The notes under the pieces were generated by a model. The model saw only the letters and a list, made by a program, of their open reading frames with translations. It made no database searches and was not told the DNA's origin. Below are positions 43,329 to 53,460 of a DNA stretch of 64,000 nucleotides, piece after piece (positions within the stretch are counted from its first letter, which is position 1; every line of letters begins with the position of its first letter). The stretch is from Leuctra nigra. Its lineage: Eukaryota > Arthropoda > Insecta > Plecoptera > Leuctridae. Where the stretch lies: NCBI GenBank assembly GCA_934045905.1, contig OW203773.1, positions 20,261,246-20,325,245 of the forward strand. Reading direction: 5' to 3'. The translations under genes were made by a program, and so were the position numbers.

Positions 43329-44140
43329 TAAGCGAACGGGAATCGCGCAAGGTTCGTCAGAGCGTTTTTTTAAATTTCTTTTCACGCTAATAAAAAAATA
43401 AAAAATCGGATTGACCCAAAACAGCCAAATAGACTAAATATTCCCACTGTCTGGAGTACCTACTTTATGATTGATTATTGTGGTTTAACGGCGCGTCAAC
43501 GACGAGGTTATATTGCGCACATTAATATTTGCATTTTTGCATTTAACTTTGTTGATATAAGTGGAGGACATGGGGAGGGGTCGACCTAACTGGCCCGATC
43601 CGGGGGAGTCCAGCACTGGTGGGAAGGCCAGGCCGGAATGGGGACGGACCGGGGGGGAGGGGGAGGCTTCGGGCCGGTGGGACTCGATTTCAGGGGGATC
43701 ACCATCTCGAGGGGGGAGGCCGGCCCGAGGGGACCGCAAATTCAAGGGAGGGCATGGGACTAGGCCGACCCTGGACTGCAATTGGTTGGGACCAACTTGC
43801 TATGCGAGCCGGTCCCTTAAGCCCCACCACCGCGTCAAGGTGGCAGTCCATTGGTGAGGCCTACTTTATGACACTTCCAAGTGTCATATTCCAAAGTGTT
43901 AAACTTTTTACACACACCAAGTGTGTACACTTGGTACAAATTCCAAGTGTTAAATACGATTATTTTATTCCAAAAATATCGTATTTAACACTTTGAGGTC
44001 ATAACAGAAGTTACAGTGTAGTCCAGTGTGTAGCATTATTTAGTCTATTAGACTGTAATGGGTCGTTAATATGATTTTTTTAAATTTTATCAGTGTGAAA
44101 ATAAATTTCAAAAAATCGCTTTGATGAACCGTGCTTTTCC
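43329..44140. mobile_element. F3 foldback MITE interrupted by SINE-B
   Basis: The left arm (43332-43458) and right arm (43970-44140) match the complete copy at 51748-52132. Between them lie SINE-B (43471-43859) and a diverged centre with 'ccaagtgt' repeats (43873-43965). Confidence 0.75.
43471..43859 (-). mobile_element. SINE-B with 12-bp target duplication, inside F3
   Basis: CCTACTTTATGA flanks it on both sides (43459-43470 and 43860-43871). Compared with the copy at 16501 it lacks part of the 5' region and has a different short 3' tail ('caataatcaa' on the minus strand). Confidence 0.9.
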
Positions 44141-44184
44141 CGCGGATATAATATCATAGGTTAGACGTGAGTATTTTTAGTAGT

Positions 44185-44330
44185 GTTTAACGTCGCACGG
44201 TTCTGCAGCGAGGCTAATGGCGACAGATGAATGATTATGATGATGATTGGGAGATGATGATGAAGAATAGGTGAGGATGGACGGTGGGAAGGAGGCGATT
44301 GTGGCCTATCAGTAGGGAACCTTATGTAAA
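44185..44330 (-). mobile_element. SINE-A, core and tail
   Basis: It stops abruptly after 'cagtagggaacctt' at 44326, so the linker and head are missing. A 'cataggttagacgtgag' block just before it also occurs at 42875. Confidence 0.85.
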
Positions 44331-44451
44331 AATATAGAAAAATGGTGAAAAAACAACGAAATAACAAATAACAACGATTACCTAAGTTATTAAAATGAAA
44401 AAAAATACATTAAAATATATATACAAAAAATATAGAAGAAATAACATTAAT

Positions 44452-44590
44452 AAAAAACGGTACTTTGCACAAAACAGATTGGCTGCTGGTCAGGTTCCTT
44501 GACAATAAATCCTTGTTATTATCAATGGAACCAGAGCTCACCTTAGCACTTACTTCATGGGATGATACCATCAATCCTTTATCAGACATT
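44452..44590 (-). repeat. Interspersed repeat R1, inverted
   Basis: It carries the complement of the R1 landmarks: 'aggttccttgacaataaatc' and 'ttatcaatgg'. Confidence 0.55.
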
Positions 44591-45076
44591 CCTTTTCTTT
44601 CGAGGTACCTACCGTTTATTATTAGTTAGAGTGTACATTACAATTATAAAATAAATTGAAAATAATTATAAAATCCCTGAAATCATTTCCCAGCTGATAG
44701 GGATTAGCAGTCAGGTCGGTCGCTATTAGTTGCAGAACCGTGCGACGTTAAACACGATTTAATACAAATCGGAGATCAATTTAACAAAGACATTAACGAG
44801 AAAGTTGTCAAACAGGCCTTTAACAACATCCAATTGACAATGCAGTTTCGACCCGCCTGCCCCTTTTGGTCCCAATACGCCCTTGCCGAAACCTATGTAC
44901 CACATACGACAATACAGCCGTCAAATACCTCAACACCTACACGGGCAGCAATTAACAAATACAGCGCTCACTTCAAAGTGAAATTAAATCCAGTATGAGC
45001 TCATCAATTGAAAAAGAAATGCGTTGGCCCTCATGCGAAAAGGCGTCAAAAATAAATATTGTTCTCGTGTATAACT
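44591..45076. other. Anonymous DNA with SINE-A tail scrap
   Basis: A SINE-A 3' scrap (plus strand, 'gttgcagaaccgtgcgacg') is at 44730-44756. 44770-45070 is GC-balanced and single-copy, with no exon found. Confidence 0.35.
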
Positions 45077-45372
45077 AAGTTCAAACCTCCGCACACCCAA
45101 TCGTCATGCCCAGTTCCACCACAAAACATACGTCCCGAGTTGTGAACTTACGAGATCGAGTGAATTAGTTATTGGAGATGTGCAATGTCCACACCTAGGT
45201 TCAGCCGTCCGCACACTCAATCGTCAGGTGATTTCCATTACAAAACGGGCGTCCCGAGTTGTGAATGTACTGGATGTGCAATGTCCACACCTAGGTTCAG
45301 CCGTCCGCACACCCAATCGTCAGGTGATTTCCATTACAAAACGGGCGTCCCGAGTTGTGAATGTACTGGATC
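45077..45372 (+). repeat. Tandem repeat, 96 bp x 2 plus a diverged copy
   Basis: 45181-45276 and 45277-45372 differ at about one base by eye (cacacTc or cacacCc). A diverged third unit precedes them at 45077-45180, sharing 'ccgcacacccaatcgtca' and 'cgtcccgagttgtgaa'. Open frames here follow from the 96-bp period. Confidence 0.9.
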
Positions 45373-46114
45373 TGCGAAGATGATCACACCTTGGCCTCGC
45401 CCAAGCCGGTAAATATTCATATGGAAATATTCAATGAAGTTCTTGGAAGCTGTTGAAGGAATTAGTACTGACATTATGCCGCCAGCCAGCTTCTTCTAAT
45501 AGATGTATTGTGGTTGTTATTGTATAGGCTTTGAGCTTGCCGATAGTGTTATTGGCAGGATATTACGCGATAATATTGGACACGAATAGGAATAGAGCAA
45601 AAATGTTTTCCAGGATCGTTACCAGGGCATGGTCATATTTTTCACAAATAAGTGTTCCATGCCGAACTGAAGTTAGAACCAAAAGGCTTAAGCCCGTCTT
45701 CCATGGTCGCGTATTTTCTTAAATTTTCTGCTAATTTTAAACAGTCGATACTACTATTTTTCCATGATTAATCTATGGCAATCCGTGGAATGACAACTTC
45801 AACTACTGGTGAAAACCGGCCCTTTAACAGAAGATCATGCCCTAGAAAATAATGTTTGGTAAACTTCGAAAGAAAATGATCGTCTGATAAAGCTTGGATG
45901 GCATTATGCGATGAAGTCTGTGCTAACTCTGGAATGCGAGCTCTGATTTCATTGATAAACAAGGAAATTATATCCAATGTGTTTTGTTCAAATGCCATTT
46001 TTCTTTGACCATTGTACTTTTGGTCTGGGAGTCACACATGCAGGATTGTTTATTTAAACATGATAACGAATAGGTATGTTGAAGGCTGATTGATTGTAGA
46101 TCTAATTGCAAAAT
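45373..46114. other. Anonymous DNA with an R1 fragment
   Basis: R1 landmarks ('gagctctgatttcattgata') lie at 45937-45957. No exon is seen. Confidence 0.4.
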
Positions 46115-46570
46115 ACTTCAACTTAATTTGAGCGAGTGACTCCTTTTGACTCTTTTGACACACCTCTGTTTTTTGTTGTTTTTTTGGCTGCTATCTGTAG
46201 CAATGACAGTCGCACCGTTACACCGATCGATCTGATATTTTGCACATGTAGAGACAAACTTTTCTGTTTGCACACCTTAATTTTTGTGAAATCCATTGAT
46301 TTGTTAAAATTTAAATAAACATCTCCTGATAGGCTGAAAAATGAAAATGGTCTTCGATAAATATGAACAAACTCATGTTTTTATTGTCTCTTATTTTACA
46401 AATTTCCATCCCAATCGGTTAAGAACGTATGAACTTATTGACATTTTTATTAGCTGTCAGAAATGATGTATCGAAATGAATGTTTTCCAGTGGCAATTGA
46501 ATAGAATCTGATTTGCTATATTATGTACCATGGTTATAGATGCTATTTTCAAGTTTCGATTATAAGCAGG
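46115..46570 (+). repeat. Interspersed repeat R4
   Basis: It matches 60660-61045 ('tccttttgactctttt', 'ccgatcgatctgatatttt', 'cccaatcggttaagaa'), and its 3' part matches 42275-42420. Subterminal phrases of this kind are common in non-autonomous DNA elements, but no terminal repeats are resolved. Confidence 0.65.
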
Positions 46571-46707
46571 ATGCATGTGTTTTCTGTGCGTTGTGTATGC
46601 ATTTCCGGTTCGAGAATTTGCACGTACCCGTGCTCGGGTAGTTAATTTCATCTGCTAGTTGTACTGCCCAATTCATTCTTGACCCCCTGACTGGGTTACA
46701 CTTGCAG

Positions 46708-46818
46708 TACCGCGTCCCAGCCACCACGCAGCTACATCCAGTAGTGTTCCAATGCAAGATGATCGACCAGATGACCCGCTACTGCTCCTCGCTACCCATC
46801 TGCCGCGCGCAACAATGA
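46708..46818 (+). CDS. Candidate terminal exon, 36 codons
   Basis: An acceptor-like GTTACACTTGCAG (to 46707) is followed by 36 open codons ending in TGA at 46816-46818. The peptide includes HPVVFQCKMIDQMTRYC and three Cys in 20 residues. The exon lies in a GC-richer, single-copy patch (46600-46960). I do not recognise the family. A second short open stretch after 46855 (MRRRKEADAPEEN) shows that the patch is generally rich in open frames, so the call is weak. Confidence 0.3.
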   Translation, partial: YRVPATTQLHPVVFQCKMIDQMTRYCSSLPICRAQQ

Positions 46819-47148
46819 GCTCTATTTAATCTGCATGACAAGTGATTATTGGACAGCACGGCGTTGATGCGCAGGCGCAAGGAGGCTGATGCACCCGAGG
46901 AGAATACTTCCAGTTGGCAGTGACTTGTGTTCCAATTCCAGCAAATAAGCGATTCGAGAAAATAAGGAACACAACTGACCTCTGGTGGATTTTGTGGTAC
47001 TAGGTAAATGGCGGCTATCAAGGGCGCATTTGCATAAATATAAATACAAATATTTGATATAGTTGTTTGTTATGGCCAAGAAAGTAAATTTATAGCTAAA
47101 TATCAATTTTTTTTTTTTTGTTTTTTCACTGCTTTATGGAAACACGAA

Positions 47149-47302
47149 ATGTAAAAACAAACAAATTAATATGTGGACCTGATAGTAGCCATCTTGCCAG
47201 AAGTGGCTCCATCACGTATCACTTATTTGTGGGAATACGTGATGGAGACTCTTCTGGCAAGATGGCTGCTCAGTCAACAGATTAATTTGTTTGTTTTTAC
47301 AT
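47149..47302. mobile_element. Foldback MITE, 154 bp
   Basis: The ends are ATGTAAAAACAAACAAATTA and its complement. 'gccatcttgccagaag' and 'ctccatcacgtat' are mirrored around 47228. Confidence 0.8.
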
Positions 47303-47305
47303 AGT

Positions 47306-47669
47306 AGTGAGCGTGGCATTGAAGAGTTTTTTAAACGATTTTTATCAATATCTTTTACCAATGTAATTGTTAACAAAATAGGGCTTTGTACGAGTATTCA
47401 GAACTGTTAAATGAAAATAATTTCATAGTTTGGAATAAGTTATTAGTTTAATTTGTCCAAAAGATGTTTAGTGCCATTATTTTACTAATTTTCAGGCACT
47501 AAACATCGATGTAGGACAAAGTAAATTTAATAAACCATTACAAGCTATGGAATTATTTTCATTGAACTGTTCTGAATACTCGTACAAAGCCTTATTTTAT
47601 TAACAATTACATTGGTAAAAGATATTGATAAAAATCGATTAAAAAAACTCTTCAAGGTCACACTCACTA
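47306..47669. mobile_element. Foldback MITE (family F5), empty-site copy
   Basis: Arms of about 170 bp run from 'tagtgagcgtggc' to 'tcacactcacta', with 'tattcagaactgtt' and its complement as inner landmarks. It is the uninterrupted counterpart of the copy at 62195-63243. Confidence 0.85.
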
Positions 47670-47680
47670 CCCAGCCGTCT

Positions 47681-47873
47681 AAAGCCCCATTTACACGGAG
47701 CGACTTCTTGTACAACTTCTGTGTCACACTTCTGTGTCACACTTCTTCAATGGAAATAGAACATGTTTTAAGTTCTGTGACAGAAAGTTGCGTCGGGTAA
47801 AGACAAAATTGTATGAAAAATGGAAATGTGACACAGAAGTCGTTCAAGAAGTTGCACCGCGTAAATGGGGCTT
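47681..47873. mobile_element. TA-flanked MITE, 193 bp
   Basis: TA lies on both sides (47679-47680 and 47874-47875). The termini are AAGCCCCATTTACACGG and, on the complement, AAGCCCCATTTACGCGG. A TA duplication suggests Tc1/mariner-type mobilisation. Confidence 0.7.
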
Positions 47874-48074
47874 TAGTGCAGTAAAAAATGAGAACCCATT
47901 GAAATTGAAATTTAGTTATAAATTTACTCTTTTAGCCATAACAAACAAACAACTATAGCAAATATCTTTATTTATGCAAATGCGCCCTTGATAGCCGCCA
48001 TTTACCAAGTACCACAAAATCCACCAGAGGTCAGTCGTGTTCAATTGTTTTATCGAATAGTTCGCACACGGACG

Positions 48075-48215
48075 TCTTCGAGAGGCAAATGATGGGAAGG
48101 TTACCTAATAATAGGTCACGACCGCCTCCTTTCCATCGTACATTCTCACCTCTTCATCATCATAATCATTCATCCGTCGCCATTAGCCTAGCTGCAGAAC
48201 AGTGCGACGTTAAGA
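48075..48215 (+). mobile_element. SINE-A, 5'-truncated
   Basis: It begins at 'cgagaggcaaatgatggg' and ends at 'gacgttaag'. The 'ccccagac' tail is absent. Confidence 0.85.
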
Positions 48216-48837
48216 GGCACAAAAATAGTTCACAGAATAGTAAGAAAATTATTACATTTAATTATTTACCTATATTTTGAATATTTTTTGTATAAAATAC
48301 GGAATGCAATATAAATTATTTTTTTGGAAAAGAATTTTGTTACAAAAATATGCCAAATATCTATGAGTAGGGTTGCTCATGTCAAATTTCAGGTCGACCA
48401 GAGAAACGATTTGACCTGAAGTGACCATCGATTGAATAAAAGCCAAGATAAAACGTGTGTTAACATTTTATTTATAATTACAATCAAAACTTTCTTAGTT
48501 TATCACGTTTCTTTGAAAAAAAATCTCTAAGAACAGATTCGTCAGTTTTTTCTTCTATTGGATCACCCATCTTAAATCGCGTGATCGGGAGGTCAAACCA
48601 TCGAACCGATTAGTTCTCAGTTTTCCTGAAAGCCGTTTAATTCCAGTAGCTATCAATAAAGTTTTATTACTTTTTAATTACACGCCGTTTCCTTGTTATA
48701 GTATTACACATGTAAACAGGATGGGATTCAATAACATCGGCAGGATTATTGATCTGGAACATGAAACTGATTGACAGACACAAAACAGAAAACATCCGAA
48801 AGAAAATATCCTGATTGAAGTTTGAAGGCGTCAGGAA
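48216..48837. other. Anonymous DNA
   Basis: No exon, RNA gene or definable repeat is seen. Confidence 0.4.
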
Positions 48838-49000
48838 TGTGTCACTGTTCTGCAGCTAGGCTAATGGCGACGGATGAATGATTATGATGATGATTGGGAG
48901 ATGATGATGAAGAATAGGTGAGGATGGAAGGTGGGAAGGAGTCGGTCGTGAATTATTAGCACTTAGCAGGGAACCTTCCCATAATTTACCTCTCGATGAA
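48838..49000 (-). mobile_element. SINE-A, core
   Basis: The tail is shortened to 'gtgtcactgttctgcagc'. A 12-base extra segment sits in 'gaattattagcacttagcag'. The head is absent. Confidence 0.8.
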
Positions 49001-49334
49001 GAAACAAAATTAGACAAAACGGTATAATTTCTTTACGATATTTATGCATTTTGTACACATTTTTTTTAGGAAAAATCCAATGAGACCCAGTTTTTTTTAA
49101 TGCATTAGCATTATTTTACTCTTTTTTTATTGTAAACACTTGATTAGGACTATATTGGCATGGCAAACACCAATTACCTTCCTTAAATGACCTTTTAAAC
49201 TTAACTATAAGCTGGTTTTAACAGTTCATTTGAAAAACCGGCCATTAAAGTAAAAGGCACAGATCATCATGAATACGAATACTGATAGTTCATTGAATAA
49301 TAATGATTGAACTTTTCAAATAAGATACAAATAA
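49001..49334. other. Anonymous AT-rich DNA
   Basis: Nothing is supported. Confidence 0.4.
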
Positions 49335-49338
49335 TTAA

Positions 49339-49883
49339 GGAGGGATGCCCAAGTAGATTTTCCGAAAATATTTTTTGTTGAAATGTACGACTTTTATTAA
49401 TTTTTTCAACATTTCAACTATATTTTTATGTAAAAGTTTCATCAAATGTCTTGTAACTTGCAACTCTCGAATTATATTGAGTTTTCAATATGATGTCTTC
49501 GGAAGATTAAGAAATTTTAACACAGGAGGTATTGGAAAATTATTTAGAATTTGGCGCCTGACTTTTAAAAACGTACTGCTAGGTGTATATATAAAAATCT
49601 TATTAAATACCTCTATGTCTAATACACATAATATTAGTTTTTGGAAAAAATCTATCGGTGGAAAATAGTTTAAATCGCGTATATTTACTAGGAAAATTAC
49701 CGTGTTTTTTCGACTTACCATGTTAAAGATAGGGCTAACTCAAATTTATAAAGTGATATATCTTGGAAATTAGTTTGGCTACCCTACTTTTTCTTGCGTT
49801 TATATGGTGCACAAGGAAATTATCTATTAAATAAGCATATTAATTCAAATATCTATCGGAGACCTCTACTTGGGCATCCCCCC
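49339..49883 (+). mobile_element. TTAA-flanked MITE, family F2, 545 bp
   Basis: TTAA occurs at 49335-49338 and 49884-49887. The termini are GGAGGGATGCCCAAGTAGA and, on the complement, GGGGGGATGCCCAAGTAGA. The copy at 55667-56204 is the same family inverted. Its 97-residue open frame is shared with that copy through DNA identity and is not called as a gene. Confidence 0.85.
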
Positions 49884-49887
49884 TTAA

Positions 49888-50377
49888 ATAACATTATTGT
49901 CGGTTTTTCAATGATCTTATATGCTGATAGGACTAGGTGATGGCACACCTGGAATCGCTGTAGCCAATTACTTCGGCAACGTATGTAAAAACTGGAACTA
50001 ATACCTAGATCCGGGACCCCTAAAAGCCGTCCCTCTCACCCACCGCATTAAACTCGCAACACCTACAACCCAGCCACAATATTGATATGTTAAAAACCGG
50101 TAGAAGTGATCCTCGACGTGCTATCAAGATAATACTCGAAGTATTAAATCATCAGTAGTTAATGTCGTCATGCTTTATGCCATTTATCATCCGCCATAAT
50201 TCATTTGCATAATCAGAACATAGCGTGAAATCGAGACGAATTCGACTTATCATTTCAACATAGACGATTTGAGCGCTTACAAAAGAGGACCCGCAGGTTT
50301 TTAATAGCTGGAGATTTATCAAAAGTTACAGGAGTTACGTCTCTTTTTGGCAGTATGAAGCAAGTTGGCTCAGTCGT
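49888..50377. other. Anonymous DNA
   Basis: No gene or definable repeat is seen. Confidence 0.4.
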
Positions 50378-50445
50378 GAGGCAAATTAAGCGGAGGTTAC
50401 CTACTAATAGTCCACGACCGCGTCCTACTCACCGTCCATAATTAT
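50378..50445 (+). mobile_element. SINE-A fragment
   Basis: Only the core from 'ctcagtcgtgaggcaaatta' to 'caccgtccat' remains. It lies directly upstream of a better copy. Confidence 0.65.
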
Positions 50446-50492
50446 GTTCTTAAAAATCAATTGCTTATAAACCAGTTTTATGGTTTAAGTTT

Positions 50493-50705
50493 ATGGTCCT
50501 GACTGGGTTTTTTTTCGTAGTATCCCTTTATAGTCTACAGGCAAATGCTGGGAAGGTACCCTACTAATAGGCTACGACCGCCTATTACCGTCTATTCGAC
50601 CGAATAGGCTTCCCACCTTCCATCCTTACTTCACCATCATCTCCCAATCATCATCATAATCATTCATCTGTCGCCATTTAGCCTCGCTGCAGAACAGTGC
50701 GACGT
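50493..50705 (+). mobile_element. SINE-A with small internal duplication
   Basis: It runs from the linker 'cctgactgggttttttttcg' to 'gacgtta' plus an A-run. A duplicated 'ccgcctattaccgtctattc' segment interrupts the core at about 50578-50610. Confidence 0.85.
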
Positions 50706-51324
50706 TAGAAAAAAATAATACGAAAACCATTGACTAATATTTTACTACATTTGACCAAGTAATTTAATTCTCTATCATGAAAGCTATATTTGCGGTGCTG
50801 GTAATTGCGCCTTTTGATGTTATATTATATTTATTCATATCCATACGATATTAATAAGTAGGATTAGATACATTTGATTTTGTTTTTGTTTTATTTTGTA
50901 TTATACCTACAAGAAATGAAGCGTATACATATTTAAAAAAAATAATTATCTATACCTACTCTTGACTCCAAACGTCCAAGCAGTAAAGTTTCTATTACTA
51001 AGTATTTTATCAAATTTGAAATGGAGCCTTGTTTGGAAGGTTAAATGTACGCTAATCATGGGATAAAAACAATACTTGATACACGTATAGGTACTAAAGA
51101 GTATCGTGAAAAGATGAAAAGAGCAAAAAGTTTCTTCTTCTGTGGTGTGATCATGGTCGAATATGCATAATTTTAATTTTGATGCTGTGACAATAGGCTT
51201 CCACGCTGCCATTTGCTCTCACTGCGGTGCGCTAGCTATAATTGTCCTTTTTTCCTACCACGCATGTCTGTACAGAATTACAGATAGATGACAGCTCACT
51301 TTAAACTTCTAGTTTTGAAATATA
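50706..51324. other. Anonymous DNA
   Basis: No gene is supported. The open frame at 50946-51212 on the minus strand lacks exon signals. Confidence 0.35.
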
Positions 51325-51352
51325 ATGCCAAACTGTTGTGTTCGGAGTGAAG
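51325..51352 (+). CDS. Possible first exon of a THAP-type protein (very short)
   Basis: An ATG opens MPNCCVRSE and is followed by a GAAG-GTAATT donor. THAP zinc-finger proteins typically begin MPxxC(C) with the first zinc cysteine here, often on a tiny first exon. No second exon with the expected Cys/His and AVPTIF-like residues was found, so this rests on nine residues and a donor. Confidence 0.2.
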
Positions 51353-51488
51353 GTAATTGTTTTTAAATGTAACATACTACTTAAATGTATAGAAATAGTT
51401 TCAATTACTTACTTTTTATTACTAGAAGATCACTTTATGTTAAACAACTTCTTTTAAAAATCTAGCAAATGTCTACAACATTTGATCT

Positions 51489-51502
51489 GTTGCCATAGCA
51501 AC
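51489..51502. promoter_or_regulatory. X-box (RFX-type) GTTGCCATAGCAAC
   Basis: This is a perfect match to the palindromic X-box consensus GTNRCC-N(0-3)-RGYAAC bound by RFX factors, which drive ciliary genes in animals. An ATG-led open frame (MKTLSAKRAISSMTHGAVLC) starts 115 bp downstream at 51617, but it runs into the F3 element. The target gene is unknown. Confidence 0.4.
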
Positions 51503-51747
51503 GGGGAACAATCGCACCTAGCTCCCTCCATTCTAAGCTTGAAGTGTAGAGCCCCATTTATAAGGAAAACTAAGTAAGAAAAATAAAATCTGTTGAAGCT
51601 ATCATTATTTTGTATAATGAAAACATTATCAGCCAAAAGAGCTATTTCTTCGATGACTCATGGCGCAGTATTGTGCGGCCGGTTTAGTGCGAGATTTGGG
51701 ATGAAGTATGACATAGTTCTCCAATTGCTCAGTAGGGGTCATTTTAA

Positions 51748-52132
51748 GAGGCAAACGGAAGCGAACGGGAATCGCACGGTTCGTCAGAGCGTTTTTTGAA
51801 ATTGTGTCTTCCCACTTAATAATTTTAAAAAATCAGATAGTAACGACCCATTGCAGCCTAAAAGACTAAATAATACCGCACACTGGAGTTCATTATGACC
51901 TCTGGTCTGACCTCAAAGTGTAAAATACGATATTTTTAGTGAAATAATCGTATTTAACACTTTGAGGTCGCACCAGAGGTCATAATGAACTCCAATGTGC
52001 GGCATTATTTAGTCTTTTAGGCTGTAATGGGTATCGTTACTATCTGATTTTTTTAAATTATTAAGTGGGAAGACACAATTTCAAAAAACGCTCTGACGAA
52101 CCGTGCGATTCCCGTTCGCTTCCGTTTGCCTC
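51748..52132. mobile_element. TTAA-flanked palindromic MITE, family F3, complete
   Basis: TTAA lies on both sides (51744-51747 and 52133-52136). The 385 bp form an almost perfect palindrome starting GAGGCAAACGGAAGCGAACG at each end, centred near 51940. It is the reference for the copies at 12169 and 43329. Confidence 0.9.
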
Positions 52133-52136
52133 TTAA

Positions 52137-52515
52137 GCTAGTCGGGTTTGTTTTGTTTTGGTGTTGTCTTGTCAGTCTCGCCTGAGTAAATCGACCGAAC
52201 GCGTCCGCGAAATATCTCCATCTTCTTCTCTGTGCGGGAAAGTTACGACATTTTACATGAATGTAAGCATGAAACAGTTCGCGCCGTGGATATCGGTGTC
52301 TCCACACATCAAGTGGACTGGAAATGGAAAGGTAAAACAAAACCACGCCGTGAAACATATTGTGAAACACTTAATTACTTATTACTGGCTCATAGAGAAG
52401 AATATTAATTAGTGTACACTCGCAGGGCGAATATAAGAGACCATCATCTATGCCAGTAGAAATGTGGCCAACATGGATTTGTTCAATCGAATATGATAAA
52501 ACGGAAATTACCTTA
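52137..52515. other. Single-copy DNA, doubtful frame
   Basis: An open frame at 52158-52412 (plus) includes a GC-richer part and an AAAG-GTAAAA donor-like site at about 52341. There is no acceptor and no motif, so no exon is called. Confidence 0.3.
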
Positions 52516-52742
52516 CACTGTAAAAACAAGTAGCCAAAATGGGGTGATAATAAAAAACAGCTCCAGTGAATTTTAGGTCTCTTTTTTCCTGAAACGGCCC
52601 CTAAAATGTGAGCCAAAATTGCTATTATTTTCATGGAGCCGTTTTGGCTCACATTTAAGGGGCTGTTTCAGGAAAAAAGAGACCTAAAATTCACTGGAGC
52701 TGTTTTTGATTCACCCCATTTTGGCTACTTGTTTTTACAGTG
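52516..52742. mobile_element. TA-flanked palindromic MITE, 227 bp
   Basis: TA lies on both sides (52514-52515 and 52743-52744). The termini are CACTGTAAAAACAAGTAGCC and its exact complement. Nearly the whole element pairs with itself. The ends and TA duplication fit Tc1/mariner-type mobilisation. Confidence 0.85.
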
Positions 52743-52744
52743 TA

Positions 52745-53414
52745 TTGTCATACATTGTCAAATAAGAATTGATCATAAAACGTAAAATGGCAATGGTAAT
52801 AAGTAGTATTTTCCAATACGGTCAAACATTGTGAAAAAGAATTGGCCATAGGTATACGGAAAATGGAAATATGGTAAATAATAAATAAATAATTATGTTC
52901 AAATATAATGACATAGAAGCTAAAATATAGATAAATGCGGTCCAAGCGGATTATCAAATGTGGTCAAAACCATCGCGCTTTTTTATGTGCAAAAAATTGA
53001 TTGACCATGTACATTTTAAACCCATCATCAATTATTTCTATGTTATTTATTAGCTACAATTTAAAGGGAGCTAATTCGGAAGATCAGTTACCAAACTAGA
53101 GAAAAAACAACACAGAAAAAAACGAATGATCAATCAAAACAGATTATTAGGAACACGAAATAATTTTAAAATTCTCATCACTTTTAATTCCTAACCTTTA
53201 CGAAATTAAAATACGGAAACTAAAGTTCAAATCCAAAGGTCGTCTAAACAAACATCGGTGTATTGTGAAAACCAATAACATTATGTAAATTGAAATGTGG
53301 TTGATAAAAAGCTTCATCGCCCGAAGCATGTGTAATTCCTCATGTAAATAGAACGTTTAGCAGCTCTAAAGACGATTTGGATACATGCGATGCATAAGAA
53401 GTAATAGAGACGTT
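52745..53414. other. Anonymous AT-rich DNA
   Basis: Nothing is supported. Confidence 0.4.
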
Positions 53415-53418
53415 GGAA

Positions 53419-53460
53419 CTAGGTAAACGCTCTGTGTAACGCGTCGATAAGCGATCCTTC
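53419..53460 (-). mobile_element. Helitron-like 3' end, CTAG terminus
   Basis: On the minus strand it reads 'atcgcttatcgacgcgttac', then 'acagagcgtttac', CTAG (53419-53422) and T outside. Confidence 0.5.

Larger units (their letters stand above)
46970..48040. mobile_element. Composite inverted-repeat cluster
   Basis: Outer arms at 46970-47108 and 47915-48040 are complements ('acctctggtggattttgtgg' and 'ggcggctatcaagggcgc' are landmarks). They enclose three separate foldback elements in a row, at 47149, 47306 and 47681. This looks like repeated insertion into one larger palindromic element. Confidence 0.75.

Noticed and set aside
44770..45070. Possible retrotransposon coding remnant
   Set aside because: The composition is balanced, but no frame longer than a few dozen codons and no reverse transcriptase or integrase motif is visible.
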